DNA of 11,447 nucleotides from an uncultured Oscillospiraceae bacterium (GCA_910587255.1 CAJUKT010000116.1:1-11447), one strand, 5' to 3'. Shown: positions 1 through 7,360, numbered from the stretch's first letter. Notes: generated from the sequence alone by a model not told the origin. Made by a program: numbers and translations.

Positions 1-98
1 CTTCTGTTCCCGGCTGGTGGAAATAATGGCTCTATCATCGCCCATTGGCTGTCGCTTAAATCGCTCGCATAGCCGCGTCGCTCATTTTTCTGTATCAT
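1..98 (-). CDS. IS5-family transposase, N-terminal fragment (runs off the left edge)
   Basis: The first 32 codons of a transposase are visible on the minus strand, with the rest beyond position 1. The peptide contains GYASDLSDSQWAMIEPLFPP. This matches the N-terminal signature of IS5-family transposases with a DUF4096 domain, where a Y-x-S/T-D-L-(S/T)-x-x-Q-W-x-x-I-x-P-L core is typical. The family cuts and pastes its element with a DDE catalytic domain, which would lie outside this window. The ATG overlaps the stop codon of the interrupted permease frame, as expected if the permease reads into the insertion sequence. AGGGA is almost adjacent to the ATG, so translation initiation is not convincing and the start is tentative. 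Whether the full transposase is intact cannot be judged here. Confidence 0.8.
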   Translation of the reverse strand, partial: MIQKNERRGYASDLSDSQWAMIEPLFPPAGNR

Positions 99-140
99 TC
101 CCTCATTATACTACTTTTCCCTCTATTGGTACAGCTTCTC
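1..140 (-). mobile_element. IS5-type insertion sequence, outer end only
   Basis: This is the start-side end of an insertion sequence that continues off the left edge. It carries the beginning of a transposase (from 98). The permease reading frame to its right loses family similarity at about 140. The probable terminal sequence on the minus strand is GAGAAGCTGTACC (140 to 128), read inward. A perfect TATAAT lies at 105-110 on the minus strand just before the transposase, but I see no good -35 box at the right distance. The other end, the second inverted repeat and the target duplication are outside the window, so the exact boundary could differ by a few bases. Confidence 0.75.
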
Positions 141-775
141 AGCGCGTTATACCACTCGTTCCAGCGGTCCACAATGCAGAACAGCGCCACCGTGGCCACA
201 ATGGGCTTTGCCAGGGGAAGAATGACGGAAAACAGAATGCGCCACTCCCCCGCCCCGTCCAGCTGCGCCGATTCCACCAGCGCCTGGGGGATGGAGCAGA
301 AAAAGTTTCTCGCAATGACAAAGTAAAACACATTGACGCCGCTGGCCAGGACGACCGACCATATGGTGTTGGTGAGCTTCAGCTCCCGCATCTGCATATA
401 CAGGGGCAGAATGCCGCCGTTGAAGAGCATGGTGAACAGGATCGCGCCGAGAATAAATTTTTTCCCGGGAAAGGCGGGCCGGCTGGTCCCGTAGGCCAGG
501 GACAGCGTTAAAAACAGATTCAGCGGCACCCCCAGCCCTACGATGAGCAGCGAGGTTTTAAAGCCGGAGGCGATGCGTTGGTCGCCCAGCAGGTTCTGAT
601 AGTTTTCCAGCGTCGGGGCGCTGGGGAAGAGCAGAAGCGGATGGTCTAAATATTCCCGCTGGGTGGAAAATGAGATGGCCACTGCATTGACCAGCGGGAC
701 GATGATCACGAGGATCAGGCATCCGATGGCCAGGAATATCAAAACATCGGCCGGCGACAGCTGTTTTTTCTTCAT
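95..775 (-). pseudogene. Sugar ABC transporter permease (LplC/YtcP-like), truncated by an insertion sequence
   Basis: This is the second membrane subunit of a carbohydrate ABC importer of the LplC (CUT1) type. The frame has 226 codons, of which about 212 are native (ending ...WNEWYNAL). The last 14 residues are read from the insertion sequence. Family members are usually near 290-300 residues, so roughly 80 residues including the last membrane helix are missing. Visible parts are membrane helices near residues 11-33, 74-96, 107-128, 138-160 and 190-207. The cytoplasmic EAA loop (about 168-190, core SAQLDGAGEWRILF...LPLAKP) is still present and would contact the ATPase. The start is ATG with AGGAGG 7 bases upstream. 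It follows the LplB-like permease by 30 bases and belongs to the same transcript. The truncated protein is unlikely to form a working channel. Confidence 0.85.
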
Positions 776-805
776 GGAGCGTCCTCCTTCGGGGCGGAGC
801 GCCGG

Positions 806-1738
806 TCAGCCGAACAGGCCGGTCCCGCCTAATTTTTTCGCGCCCTTGTCCGCGGCCACCAGGAAAATGCAGTTGACCACCGAACGGAACAGGCTGATGG
901 CCATGGAGAAGCCAAAATCAGGCACCGAGCCAAAGGTGACCCGGTAGATATACATGTCCAGAATCTCGCACAGGTCGGCCACCGCCGGGTTTGATAGGTT
1001 GAAGATCTGCTCAAACCCTCCCGTCATCAAATTGCCGATGGACAGCACCAGCATCACGATAATGGTGGGCTTCAAATTGGGCAGCGTCACGTGAAGCAGC
1101 ATCTGCCAGCGGCTGGCGCCGTCCAGCTTTGCCGCCTCGTATTGATCCAGGTCAATCCCGGAGAGGGCCGCCAGATAGATGATGGCGTTCCACCCCGCGG
1201 ACTTCCAGCTCTCCGTGATATAGAGGATGGGCGCAAACAGCTTGCCGCTCCCCAAAAAATTCACCTTATCCAGGCCCAGCGCGGTCAGCACGCCGTTGAG
1301 AAGGCCGTCCATGGACAGCGTATTGGTAATCAGGCTGGCCACAATCACCCACGACAGGAAATAGGGAAAGGTGAATATGGTCTGCGCGGCCTTTTTATAC
1401 CGCTTGCCGGCGCACTCATTGAGCAGCAGCGCCAGAACGATGGGAACCGGGAACTGGAACAGCAGCCTGCCCACATTGATCCGCAGCGTGGTGAACACCG
1501 AGCGGAGAAAGGCCGCGTCCCGGAACACATACATGAAATTCTCCCAGCCGCACCACGGACTGCCCCAGATCCCCCCCTTGGCGCTGTAGGTCTTGAACGC
1601 CAGCAGCAGGCCGGACATGGGGCCGTAGGCAAAGAGCACGAACCAGACCAGCCCCGGCAGCATCAGGCCGTAAATGGCCCGGCTTTTCCAGATATCCCGC
1701 CCCAGCCGGGACAGCCTACGAGGGATTGTTTGTTTCAA
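806..1738 (-). CDS. Sugar ABC transporter permease (LplB/YteP-like)
   Basis: A full-length 310-residue membrane subunit of a CUT1-type carbohydrate importer. Family members bring in oligosaccharides, often from pectin or other plant polymers, with a lipoprotein binding protein, an LplC-type partner and usually a shared MsmX-like ATPase. Membrane helices are visible near residues 21-42, 88-108, 118-140, 181-195, 224-245 and 277-297. The EAA loop is at about 200-223 (YEAAKLDGASRWQMLLHVTL). The start is TTG, with a G-rich ribosome site (GGGGGAG) that overlaps the stop codon of the preceding gene. The next in-frame ATG is codon 26, inside the first helix, so the TTG start is preferred. Its partner just downstream is broken by an insertion sequence, so the transporter is probably non-functional in this strain unless another LplC substitutes. 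Confidence 0.88.
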   Translation of the reverse strand: MKQTIPRRLSRLGRDIWKSRAIYGLMLPGLVWFVLFAYGPMSGLLLAFKTYSAKGGIWGSPWCGWENFMYVFRDAAFLRSVFTTLRINVGRLLFQFPVPIVLALLLNECAGKRYKKAAQTIFTFPYFLSWVIVASLITNTLSMDGLLNGVLTALGLDKVNFLGSGKLFAPILYITESWKSAGWNAIIYLAALSGIDLDQYEAAKLDGASRWQMLLHVTLPNLKPTIIVMLVLSIGNLMTGGFEQIFNLSNPAVADLCEILDMYIYRVTFGSVPDFGFSMAISLFRSVVNCIFLVAADKGAKKLGGTGLFG

Positions 1739-1749
1739 TGGGCTCCCCC

Positions 1750-3126
1750 CTAAAAGTCGCGTTTCACGTGGTCCATTTCGCCCTCGAATTCCAGCTCGTG
1801 GGCCAGCTCCACCACCATGCGCATCTGGTTAGCGCTTTTCATCACGCCGCCGTGGATGACCACATTTTCAAAATGAATCCGTCTGGGCCAGCGAACCTCC
1901 TGGTGCATCTCAAAGCCCCGGATGATGGACACGGGAAAAATGGGCCCGTCCACGGTGATGTTTCGGAAGTACACGTCCTCCACCTCGCCCCGCACCCGGT
2001 CCAGCGAGTATTTTGAGTCCAGAATCTTGATATCCACCAGTTTCTCCTGGGCGTCCTCAATCCGAATGTTTTCGTACACCACATTGCTGACCCGGGCCCT
2101 GTCCGCGTTGTGAATGGTGAGCACGCCGCCGGACTGATTCCCCTCGTATTCGCAGTGGATGATATCGCAGTCGGTGTAAAGAATGTCCGACACCTCTTTG
2201 CAGCGCAGCTCATACCCGATTTCCAGCGCGTTTCCAGGCTCCGCGTTCCACAGCACGCAGTCCCGCACCACGACGTTCTTCACATCGCAGCAGGCGGCGG
2301 GCGTGGGCAGCGGACATGCCTTGATCACGATGCAGTCGTCCGCCGCGCGGATGAAGCAGTGCTCCACCAGAACATCCCGGCAGCCCACAATGTCGATGCC
2401 GTCGCCGGTGACCAGCCGGGAGAGCACATTCACATCCCGGATTTCCACGTGGGAACAGGCCCCCGGCACGATATTCCACACGCCGTTATCCACAATGGTG
2501 ATCCCCTGGACCAAAATATTTTTCCCTAGGGAGAACTCCGCCATCAGGCGGCCTCCATTTTCATCCGGCTTGTGCCAGACCGCGCCGTACAGGATCCCAT
2601 TCCCCGTCACCGACACGTCATCGGCCATGTAGGAGCGGATCCGTCCACACACAATGCTCCCTTCCTCCAGGTACGCGTTCTGCCCGGTCTGGAGTTCCAG
2701 GGTGCCCACGTTATACACTTTGCCCGCTTCAAAGCAGTATGTGGGCCTGGAGGAGGGACGGGGGACGTAGTGGGACTGGAGCAGAAACAGCGGACGCTTC
2801 AGCTCGCCGTCAAACTCAATGCTCAGCTTTTTCAGCCCGGGCGCCGTAAAGCGCAGGGTCTGTCCCTCCAATTCATGGGAAATGCCCAGCGACACAGGCC
2901 GGATCACCGCCCGCTCCACCGGCTCGGACACCTGAACCTCCACGGGAAACGCGGCGCGCGTCTTTCGCACCACCACGGCATAGTCAAAGGAATCGGTATG
3001 GTAGACCGTCTGCTTTTGGCCGTCGCAGTATAGGGTATAACGCGCAGAGCGCGGGATCTCCGCCTCGGAACCGATCTCGAACAGCGGCTGTTCTGGAAAC
3101 AGGGGGTTAGGATTGAATTTCAGCAT
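1750..3126 (-). CDS. GH28-like right-handed beta-helix protein (polygalacturonase/dextranase clan), cytoplasmic
   Basis: The protein has 458 residues. About 1-130 form a region that looks beta-sandwich-like, followed by repeated short beta-helix turns to about 425. Motifs resembling the GH28 active site are GDGIDI (241-246, Asp242) and AADDCIVIK (261-269, Asp263-Asp264). The GHG-type histidine motif that GH28 enzymes carry next is replaced by GNALEIGYE (298-306), and no clear RIK motif follows. The layout also recalls GH49 of the same clan. There is no signal peptide, so it probably acts inside the cell on imported oligosaccharides, though the substrate is unknown. The ATG at 3126 has AGGAGG 5 bases upstream. 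A longer frame opens further upstream, but it overlaps the preceding gene and is rejected. It lies between the dehydratase (17-base gap) and the permease (11-base gap). Confidence 0.78.
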   Translation of the reverse strand: MLKFNPNPLFPEQPLFEIGSEAEIPRSARYTLYCDGQKQTVYHTDSFDYAVVVRKTRAAFPVEVQVSEPVERAVIRPVSLGISHELEGQTLRFTAPGLKKLSIEFDGELKRPLFLLQSHYVPRPSSRPTYCFEAGKVYNVGTLELQTGQNAYLEEGSIVCGRIRSYMADDVSVTGNGILYGAVWHKPDENGGRLMAEFSLGKNILVQGITIVDNGVWNIVPGACSHVEIRDVNVLSRLVTGDGIDIVGCRDVLVEHCFIRAADDCIVIKACPLPTPAACCDVKNVVVRDCVLWNAEPGNALEIGYELRCKEVSDILYTDCDIIHCEYEGNQSGGVLTIHNADRARVSNVVYENIRIEDAQEKLVDIKILDSKYSLDRVRGEVEDVYFRNITVDGPIFPVSIIRGFEMHQEVRWPRRIHFENVVIHGGVMKSANQMRMVVELAHELEFEGEMDHVKRDF

Positions 3127-3143
3127 AACATCCTCCTTGTCTG

Positions 3144-4376
3144 TCACGGGCGGACGGCGGTGCCGTCGGGCAGGCGGGCCAGCATCCACTCCCAGGCCGT
3201 CCCACTCTCCCGGCAGGGATATTTCGCCGCCAGCGCCTCGTCAATATCCACGCCGATACCGGGATTCTCATTCAGGTAAAGGAAGCCGTCCCGGTACTCA
3301 GGCATACCGGGGAACATCTCCCGCATCAGCGGCCCATTCAGCGACGGGTAGAGGCCGTTAAAGCTGTCCGCCCACTCCTGCACGCCGAAATTGGGGCTGG
3401 AGATATCCAAATGGGCGTTGACGGCATGGCCGATGGGGGTCATGTCGATGGGGCCGTGCCATGCTGTGCGGACGCCGTACGCGTCGCAGAACGCCACGAG
3501 CTTTCTGGCGGGGGTGATCCCGCCGATCTGACTGACATGGACGCGGATGTAGTCGATCAGCCGGGCGCTCACAATGGGCATCCACTCATGGGGGTTGTTG
3601 AACAGCTCGCCCATGGCCAGCGGGGTGGCGCACTGCTGCCGGATGGTTTGGAACCACGCGGCCTGCTCCGGCTGAAGCACGTCCTCCAGGAAAAGCAAGT
3701 GGTACTGCTCCAGCGCCTTGGCAAAATTCAGCGCGTCGATGGGGGCCAGGCGCTCGTGGACATCGTGGCAGAATTCCAGGCAGTCCCCATAGGCGGCGCG
3801 GAGCTTTTCCATCAGGTCCAGTACATTTTTCATGTATGCCTTGGGGTCAAAATATCCCCCGGGGAAGGGGTTTTCCGGCCTGTGCATGTTGGGGTTCTTT
3901 CCGCCGTAGCCGCCCACCTGCACGCGGATTTTCCGGTAGCCCCGCTCCCGCAGCGCCTCCACCCGCTCCAGGGTCTGCTCCGCGTCGGCCCCCTCCGCAT
4001 GGGTATAGCAGGGAACGCCCGGCCTGCATTTTCCTCCGAACAACTGGTAGAGGGGCATCCCCGCCAGCTTCCCCTTAATATCCCACAGGGCCATATCCAC
4101 GCCGGACAGCGCGTTGTTGAGCACAGGTCCGTTGCGCCAATAGCTCATTCCCATGGCGGACTGCCAGATATCCTCAATATTGGCCGGGTCCTTGCCGATC
4201 AGGAACGGACGCAGATATTTCTCAATGACGGTCACCACCGCCAGATACCGATGGGTAAAGGTGGCGCAGCCCACGCCGTACAGGCCGGGCTCGCTGGTTT
4301 CTATCTTCACCGCCACCAAATTGACGCCCTCCGGCGCTGTGCAGATGGCCCGCACATCCCGTATCTCAATTCCCAT
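3144..4376 (-). CDS. Enolase-superfamily sugar-acid dehydratase (mannonate dehydratase/RspA-like)
   Basis: A 410-residue full-length member of the mandelate racemase/enolase superfamily, closest to the ManD group (D-mannonate or D-gluconate dehydratases, RspA). These enzymes remove water from an aldonate with Mg2+ to give a 2-keto-3-deoxy acid. The N-terminal capping domain spans about 1-120 and the barrel follows. Likely metal ligands are Asp205 (in HDVHERL), Glu231 (LFLED) and Glu257 (MGELF). Likely catalytic groups are Arg151 and Tyr157 (RKIRVQVGGYGG), His207, and His307 (AWHGP). DMTPIGHAVNAHLD and NFGVQEW, near 311-335, are also typical of the group. The ATG lies within the end of the SDR gene (11-base overlap) and has AGGAGG 9 bases upstream, which indicates coupled translation. 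The aldonate used cannot be read from the sequence. Some members of the group have low or no mannonate activity. Confidence 0.88.
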   Translation of the reverse strand: MGIEIRDVRAICTAPEGVNLVAVKIETSEPGLYGVGCATFTHRYLAVVTVIEKYLRPFLIGKDPANIEDIWQSAMGMSYWRNGPVLNNALSGVDMALWDIKGKLAGMPLYQLFGGKCRPGVPCYTHAEGADAEQTLERVEALRERGYRKIRVQVGGYGGKNPNMHRPENPFPGGYFDPKAYMKNVLDLMEKLRAAYGDCLEFCHDVHERLAPIDALNFAKALEQYHLLFLEDVLQPEQAAWFQTIRQQCATPLAMGELFNNPHEWMPIVSARLIDYIRVHVSQIGGITPARKLVAFCDAYGVRTAWHGPIDMTPIGHAVNAHLDISSPNFGVQEWADSFNGLYPSLNGPLMREMFPGMPEYRDGFLYLNENPGIGVDIDEALAAKYPCRESGTAWEWMLARLPDGTAVRP

Positions 4377-5208
4377 CCCGTTCAGCCTCCTTTTTTTGGC
4401 CGCCCCAGCTGTCGCAGGGGCCGCTTTCCGGCATTCCCGGCAGAATCAGCCCTCCGTCGATGCGCAGGGTGACCCCGGTGATATATGCCGCCTCCGGGGA
4501 GGCCAAAAACGCCACGGCCTCTCCCACGTCTGCGGGGGTTCCCACCCGTTCCAGGGGAATACGCCGGCCCAGCTTGTCCCAAAAATCCATCGGCACCGCT
4601 TTGTGCTTTGCCAGTTCCTCCAGCTCTTCCCTGCTGCGAACGGCGATGGCGCCCGGCGCCACGCAGTTCACCCGGATGCCGTAGGGGGCCAGATCCAGCG
4701 CCGCGGACTGGGAGGCCCTGGCCACGGCGGCTTTCACGCCGCCGTAGATCCCATCCTGGGGATAGGCCCGCTGGGCGCGGGAGGAGGTGATCTGGATGAT
4801 GCTCCCCCTTGTGCCGTTCCGAACCATCACCCGTGCGGCGGCCTGGGTGCAGAACAGGTAATTCTTCAGGTCCAGGTCAATCAGGTCGTTGACCCCCTGC
4901 TCCGTCAGGTCCAGGATGCTCTCAAACCGGGTGGCCCCCGCGTTGTTGACCAGCACGTCCAGCCCGCCCAGCTTGTCTGCCGCGGCCTCCACAAACGCGG
5001 GCCCGGCGCCGGGCTCCCGCAGATCCGCGCGCCAGATTTCGCAGCGCCGGCCAAACTCCTCCCAAATCTGCCGCTGGAGCCGGACAGCCTGGTCTTCTGC
5101 GGAGCAGTAGGAAAATCCGATATCGTAGCCATGCCCGGCCAGAACGATGGCAATTCCCTTCCCGATTCCCCGGCTGGCGCCGGTGATTACAGCCACTCTG
5201 TTCGCCAT
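4366..5208 (-). CDS. Short-chain dehydrogenase/reductase (SDR), probable sugar or sugar-acid dehydrogenase
   Basis: A 280-residue classical SDR using NAD(P). The Rossmann nucleotide site is TGASRGIG (9-16), the structural motif is NNAG (88-91), and the catalytic set is Asn116, Ser142/143, Tyr155 and Lys159. In YGGVK the usual Ser before the Lys is Val, which the fold tolerates. The C-terminal ITGVTLRIDGG (243-253) is typical, and a hydrophilic tail of about 25 residues follows. The start is ATG with AGGAGG 7 bases upstream. The lactonase gene ends 16 bases before it and the dehydratase gene overlaps its end. In this context it could oxidise a free aldose to its lactone for the neighbouring lactonase. 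Equally it could be a fructuronate-type reductase making mannonate for the dehydratase. The sequence alone does not decide the direction or substrate. Confidence 0.85.
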   Translation of the reverse strand: MANRVAVITGASRGIGKGIAIVLAGHGYDIGFSYCSAEDQAVRLQRQIWEEFGRRCEIWRADLREPGAGPAFVEAAADKLGGLDVLVNNAGATRFESILDLTEQGVNDLIDLDLKNYLFCTQAAARVMVRNGTRGSIIQITSSRAQRAYPQDGIYGGVKAAVARASQSAALDLAPYGIRVNCVAPGAIAVRSREELEELAKHKAVPMDFWDKLGRRIPLERVGTPADVGEAVAFLASPEAAYITGVTLRIDGGLILPGMPESGPCDSWGGQKKEAERDGN

Positions 5209-5224
5209 AGTATTCCTCCTCGTG

Positions 5225-6262
5225 TTATAATTTCATCACCGCCGCCGCACTGGGCGCGTCAATGCGCTGGACGGGGGTTGGCTCCACATCCCCTTTGGCA
5301 TCAATCCGGAACACGCACACATCTCCGGAAAGCTGGTTTGCCACCAGCAGCGTGCCGGTCTCCTCATCCAACAGAAAATGCCGCGGGAAGCGGCCTGCGC
5401 TGGGGCATCTGCCCCGCAGATCCAGCCTGCCGTTGTCTGGGTCCACAGAAAACCAGACCAGCTCATCCGTCCCGCGCACACAGGCATAGAGCGTCCCATA
5501 GCGCCGGGACAGCTGCAAATGGGCGGTGAGCACCATGCCCTCCTGCCGCGCCGCCGTGCTCCAGGAGCCCCGGATCGAGGCAACGCCGTCCAAATCAAAC
5601 TGAAGCATGAAAACCTCGTTGCTCAGCTCAGCGGTGACATAGGCGGTAGGCAGGCTGTGGTGAAATGCCATGTGCCTAGGGCCGCTGCCGGGCGGAAAGG
5701 GTATGGACGGCTGCCGGGGATTGGGGCGCAGGGAACCGTCCGCCCCCCGCAGATAGCGATAAATCTGGTCGGTTCCCAGATCCACCGCAAAGAGCTCCCC
5801 GCCGCCGGGGGAAAGCCAGCTGCTATGGATGTGGGGGCCCGTCTGCCGGCTGGGATTGGGGCCGCTGCCGCAGTAGGAAAGCTCCTGCAAAATCCGCATC
5901 TCCTCCCCGGAGCAGTCAACCGCCGTCAGCGAGCCGGACTCGTAGTTTGCCACATAGGCCGCAGCCGTCCAGGGATCGAAACAGATGTGACAGCTTCCGC
6001 TGCCCGGAAAACGGATCGAAGCATCTATTTCACACACACCCTCCGGCGTTTTTTTGCAGCGGACCAGCCCCCCCTGGCCTCCCTCTTCTGCCGCGTAGAA
6101 GGATTCTCCACCGCCAAAAGCCAGATAGGAGGGATTTTTTGCAGGGCAGACGCCTTGCTCCCGGTACATCCCATCCGATTCCCGGCGCAAGGCCAGTATA
6201 CCCGTGCCTGCCCGGGCCGGAAGCCAGTCGGGCAGCTGCGTATATTCGCCAATCAAAATCAT
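5225..6262 (-). CDS. Lactonase-family beta-propeller protein (6-phosphogluconolactonase/YbhE type)
   Basis: A 345-residue protein of the seven-bladed beta-propeller lactonase family (PF10282 type), whose known members open sugar lactones to sugar acids. Blade signatures are VANYESGSL (104-112), GPHIHSS (142-148), DLGTDQI (161-167), GSGPRHMAFH (192-201), RFPRHF (291-296) and VANQLSGDV (307-315). No signal peptide is seen. The chosen ATG has AGAGGGGG 7 bases upstream. An in-frame ATG 10 codons earlier, at 6292, is less likely because it lacks a good ribosome site and sits in a palindrome. It is the first gene of the operon, downstream of a good minus-strand promoter. Next to an SDR and an aldonate dehydratase, a free-sugar lactone substrate is more likely than a phosphorylated one, but this is inference. 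Confidence 0.85.
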   Translation of the reverse strand: MILIGEYTQLPDWLPARAGTGILALRRESDGMYREQGVCPAKNPSYLAFGGGESFYAAEEGGQGGLVRCKKTPEGVCEIDASIRFPGSGSCHICFDPWTAAAYVANYESGSLTAVDCSGEEMRILQELSYCGSGPNPSRQTGPHIHSSWLSPGGGELFAVDLGTDQIYRYLRGADGSLRPNPRQPSIPFPPGSGPRHMAFHHSLPTAYVTAELSNEVFMLQFDLDGVASIRGSWSTAARQEGMVLTAHLQLSRRYGTLYACVRGTDELVWFSVDPDNGRLDLRGRCPSAGRFPRHFLLDEETGTLLVANQLSGDVCVFRIDAKGDVEPTPVQRIDAPSAAAVMKL

Positions 6263-6283
6263 GGCGCGTCCCCCTCTTGTACC

Positions 6284-6297
6284 AAGATACATATCTT
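6284..6297. promoter_or_regulatory. Palindrome AAGATA-CA-TATCTT, candidate operator
   Basis: A perfect 6-base inverted repeat with a 2-base centre lies just after the predicted operon transcription start, between the promoter and the ribosome site. A repressor bound here would block transcription. The adjacent divergent GntR/UTRA protein is the obvious candidate to bind it. Binding itself is inferred. Confidence 0.5.
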
Positions 6298-6312
6298 AAA
6301 CATCACATAAAC

Positions 6313-6341
6313 ATTATCTATTTTTCGAGATAAATAATCAA
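6313..6341 (-). promoter_or_regulatory. Promoter of the sugar-acid operon
   Basis: On the minus strand the -35 box is TTGATT (6336-6341) and the -10 box is GATAAT (6313-6318), with an exact 17-base spacer. Transcription would start near 6306, about 44 bases before the lactonase ATG. An imperfect palindrome, ATTATCTA...TAAATAAT, covers 6313-6338, that is, nearly the whole promoter. Confidence 0.65.
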
Positions 6342-6416
6342 TTCACAGATTAGACAAATTTTCTCCGTTTGTGTTGTAGAATGTGCCGATATCCTGTTCA
6401 TATCCTGGAAAGTTTC

Positions 6417-6445
6417 TTGACAGAAAAGCGTTTTCATGCTACCAT
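6417..6445 (+). promoter_or_regulatory. Promoter of the GntR regulator gene with internal palindrome
   Basis: The -35 box is a perfect TTGACA (6417-6422). The spacer is 17 bases and the -10 box is TACCAT (6440-6445), preceded by an extended TG (6437-6438). The spacer holds the palindrome GAAAA-GCG-TTTTC (6423-6435), which would suit autoregulation. Transcription should start near 6452, about 52 bases before the regulator's ATG. Confidence 0.65.
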
Positions 6446-6503
6446 GGTTTTGATACTGCCCATCGGAGCGCCCAGGACGGAATAATGTTTAGGGGATGTT
6501 TAA

Positions 6504-7256
6504 ATGCTGGCATACCAGAGGACCTACGAGAAGATTTTGGAGGATCTGAGAAATGATGTTTACCCCGTAAATTCCCTTCTGCCGCCGGAGCCCAAGCTGG
6601 AAGAAATCTATCACGTCAGCCGCACCACGGTCCGGCGCGCCATCGCGCAGCTGGCGGATGAGGGGTATGTGAAGGTGAAGCAGGGCTGCGGGACGGTAGT
6701 TTTAAAGAATATCTATCCCGACGACTCCTTTGCATTTTCCAGGCTGCGCCACTTTGAGGATATCATCTCCGTGCGGCACGCGTCCATTCCCGATCCCCAG
6801 CACATGACGGCGCGGGGCATGTATGTGGATCTGGTGGATGCCGATGTTAAAACCGCGGAAGCGCTGGATATTGAAATCGGCACGCCGGTTTACCGCCTCC
6901 AGCGGATCTTTTACAGCCGGGATATCCCCCTCATGTACCTGTTTGACTACATTCGCACGGATTTTTTCCCCCAGCTCGACAAATTTACCACTGAATTTTG
7001 GGATCTTTACCCCTTCCTCATCAAGAAATACGGCGTTCAATACAAGGGCTGTGTGGAATATATCTCCGCCGCCGCCGCCGACCTGGTGGATTCCCAGATT
7101 CTCCACATTGAGCCGGGTACTCCGCTGCTGAGGACGAGGCGTGTGGCCCAATGCGATAAGGGCCCGCTGGAATACGCCGTTCTGCATGTTCGCACAGATA
7201 TCACCGAGCTGTGCATCACCATGGGGGACAACATTCCCTTTGACTCCACCAATTAG
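6504..7256 (+). CDS. GntR-family transcriptional regulator (HutC/UTRA type)
   Basis: A 250-residue regulator. The N-terminal winged helix-turn-helix spans about 5-68. Its recognition helix is in VSRTTVRRAIAQLADEGYV, followed by the wing KQGCGTVVL. A UTRA ligand-binding domain spans about 90-240, with the usual ALDIEIGTPVYRLQRIFY and EPGTPLLRTRRVA segments. Members of this subfamily bind palindromes near their own gene and release DNA when a sugar, sugar phosphate or related metabolite binds. The start is ATG, with AGGGG 8 bases upstream. It is divergent from the sugar-acid operon, with 241 bases between, so it most likely controls that operon and itself. It ends in a strong terminator and is a single-gene transcript. 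The effector is unknown; an intermediate of the operon's pathway is the simplest guess. Confidence 0.9.
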   Translation: MLAYQRTYEKILEDLRNDVYPVNSLLPPEPKLEEIYHVSRTTVRRAIAQLADEGYVKVKQGCGTVVLKNIYPDDSFAFSRLRHFEDIISVRHASIPDPQHMTARGMYVDLVDADVKTAEALDIEIGTPVYRLQRIFYSRDIPLMYLFDYIRTDFFPQLDKFTTEFWDLYPFLIKKYGVQYKGCVEYISAAAADLVDSQILHIEPGTPLLRTRRVAQCDKGPLEYAVLHVRTDITELCITMGDNIPFDSTN

Positions 7257-7268
7257 TCCCAAACAGAA

Positions 7269-7315
7269 AGAAGCCCTGAAATTCCAGGATTTCAGGGCTT
7301 CTCCATACTTTTTTG
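7269..7315 (+). terminator. Intrinsic terminator after the GntR gene
   Basis: A perfect 14-base stem, AGAAGCCCTGAAAT (7269-7282) with ATTTCAGGGCTTCT (7289-7302), has a 6-base loop and is followed by a T-rich stretch ending near 7315. The same stem arms recur at 9600-9633. Confidence 0.85.
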
Positions 7316-7331
7316 ATGGTTATCCGTCCGC

Positions 7332-7360
7332 TTGAAATTTTCTGCGCCAAGTGGTAAAAT
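7332..7360 (+). promoter_or_regulatory. Promoter of the glycerophosphodiesterase gene
   Basis: TTGAAA (7332-7337), a 17-base spacer and TAAAAT (7355-7360) form a near-consensus promoter just after the regulator's terminator. Transcription would start near 7367. This argues against a GTG start at 7351, which lies inside the promoter, and supports the ATG at 7396. Confidence 0.7.

Noticed and set aside
3411..4472. A 353-codon plus-strand frame opposite the dehydratase
   Set aside because: It is an antisense shadow of a well-supported enzyme, with no ribosome site or recognisable domain.
4153..5529. A 458-codon open frame on the plus strand across the dehydratase, SDR and lactonase genes
   Set aside because: It is antisense to three clear genes, is rich in Pro/Arg/Gly/His as expected for the complement of GC-rich coding DNA, and shows no family motif.
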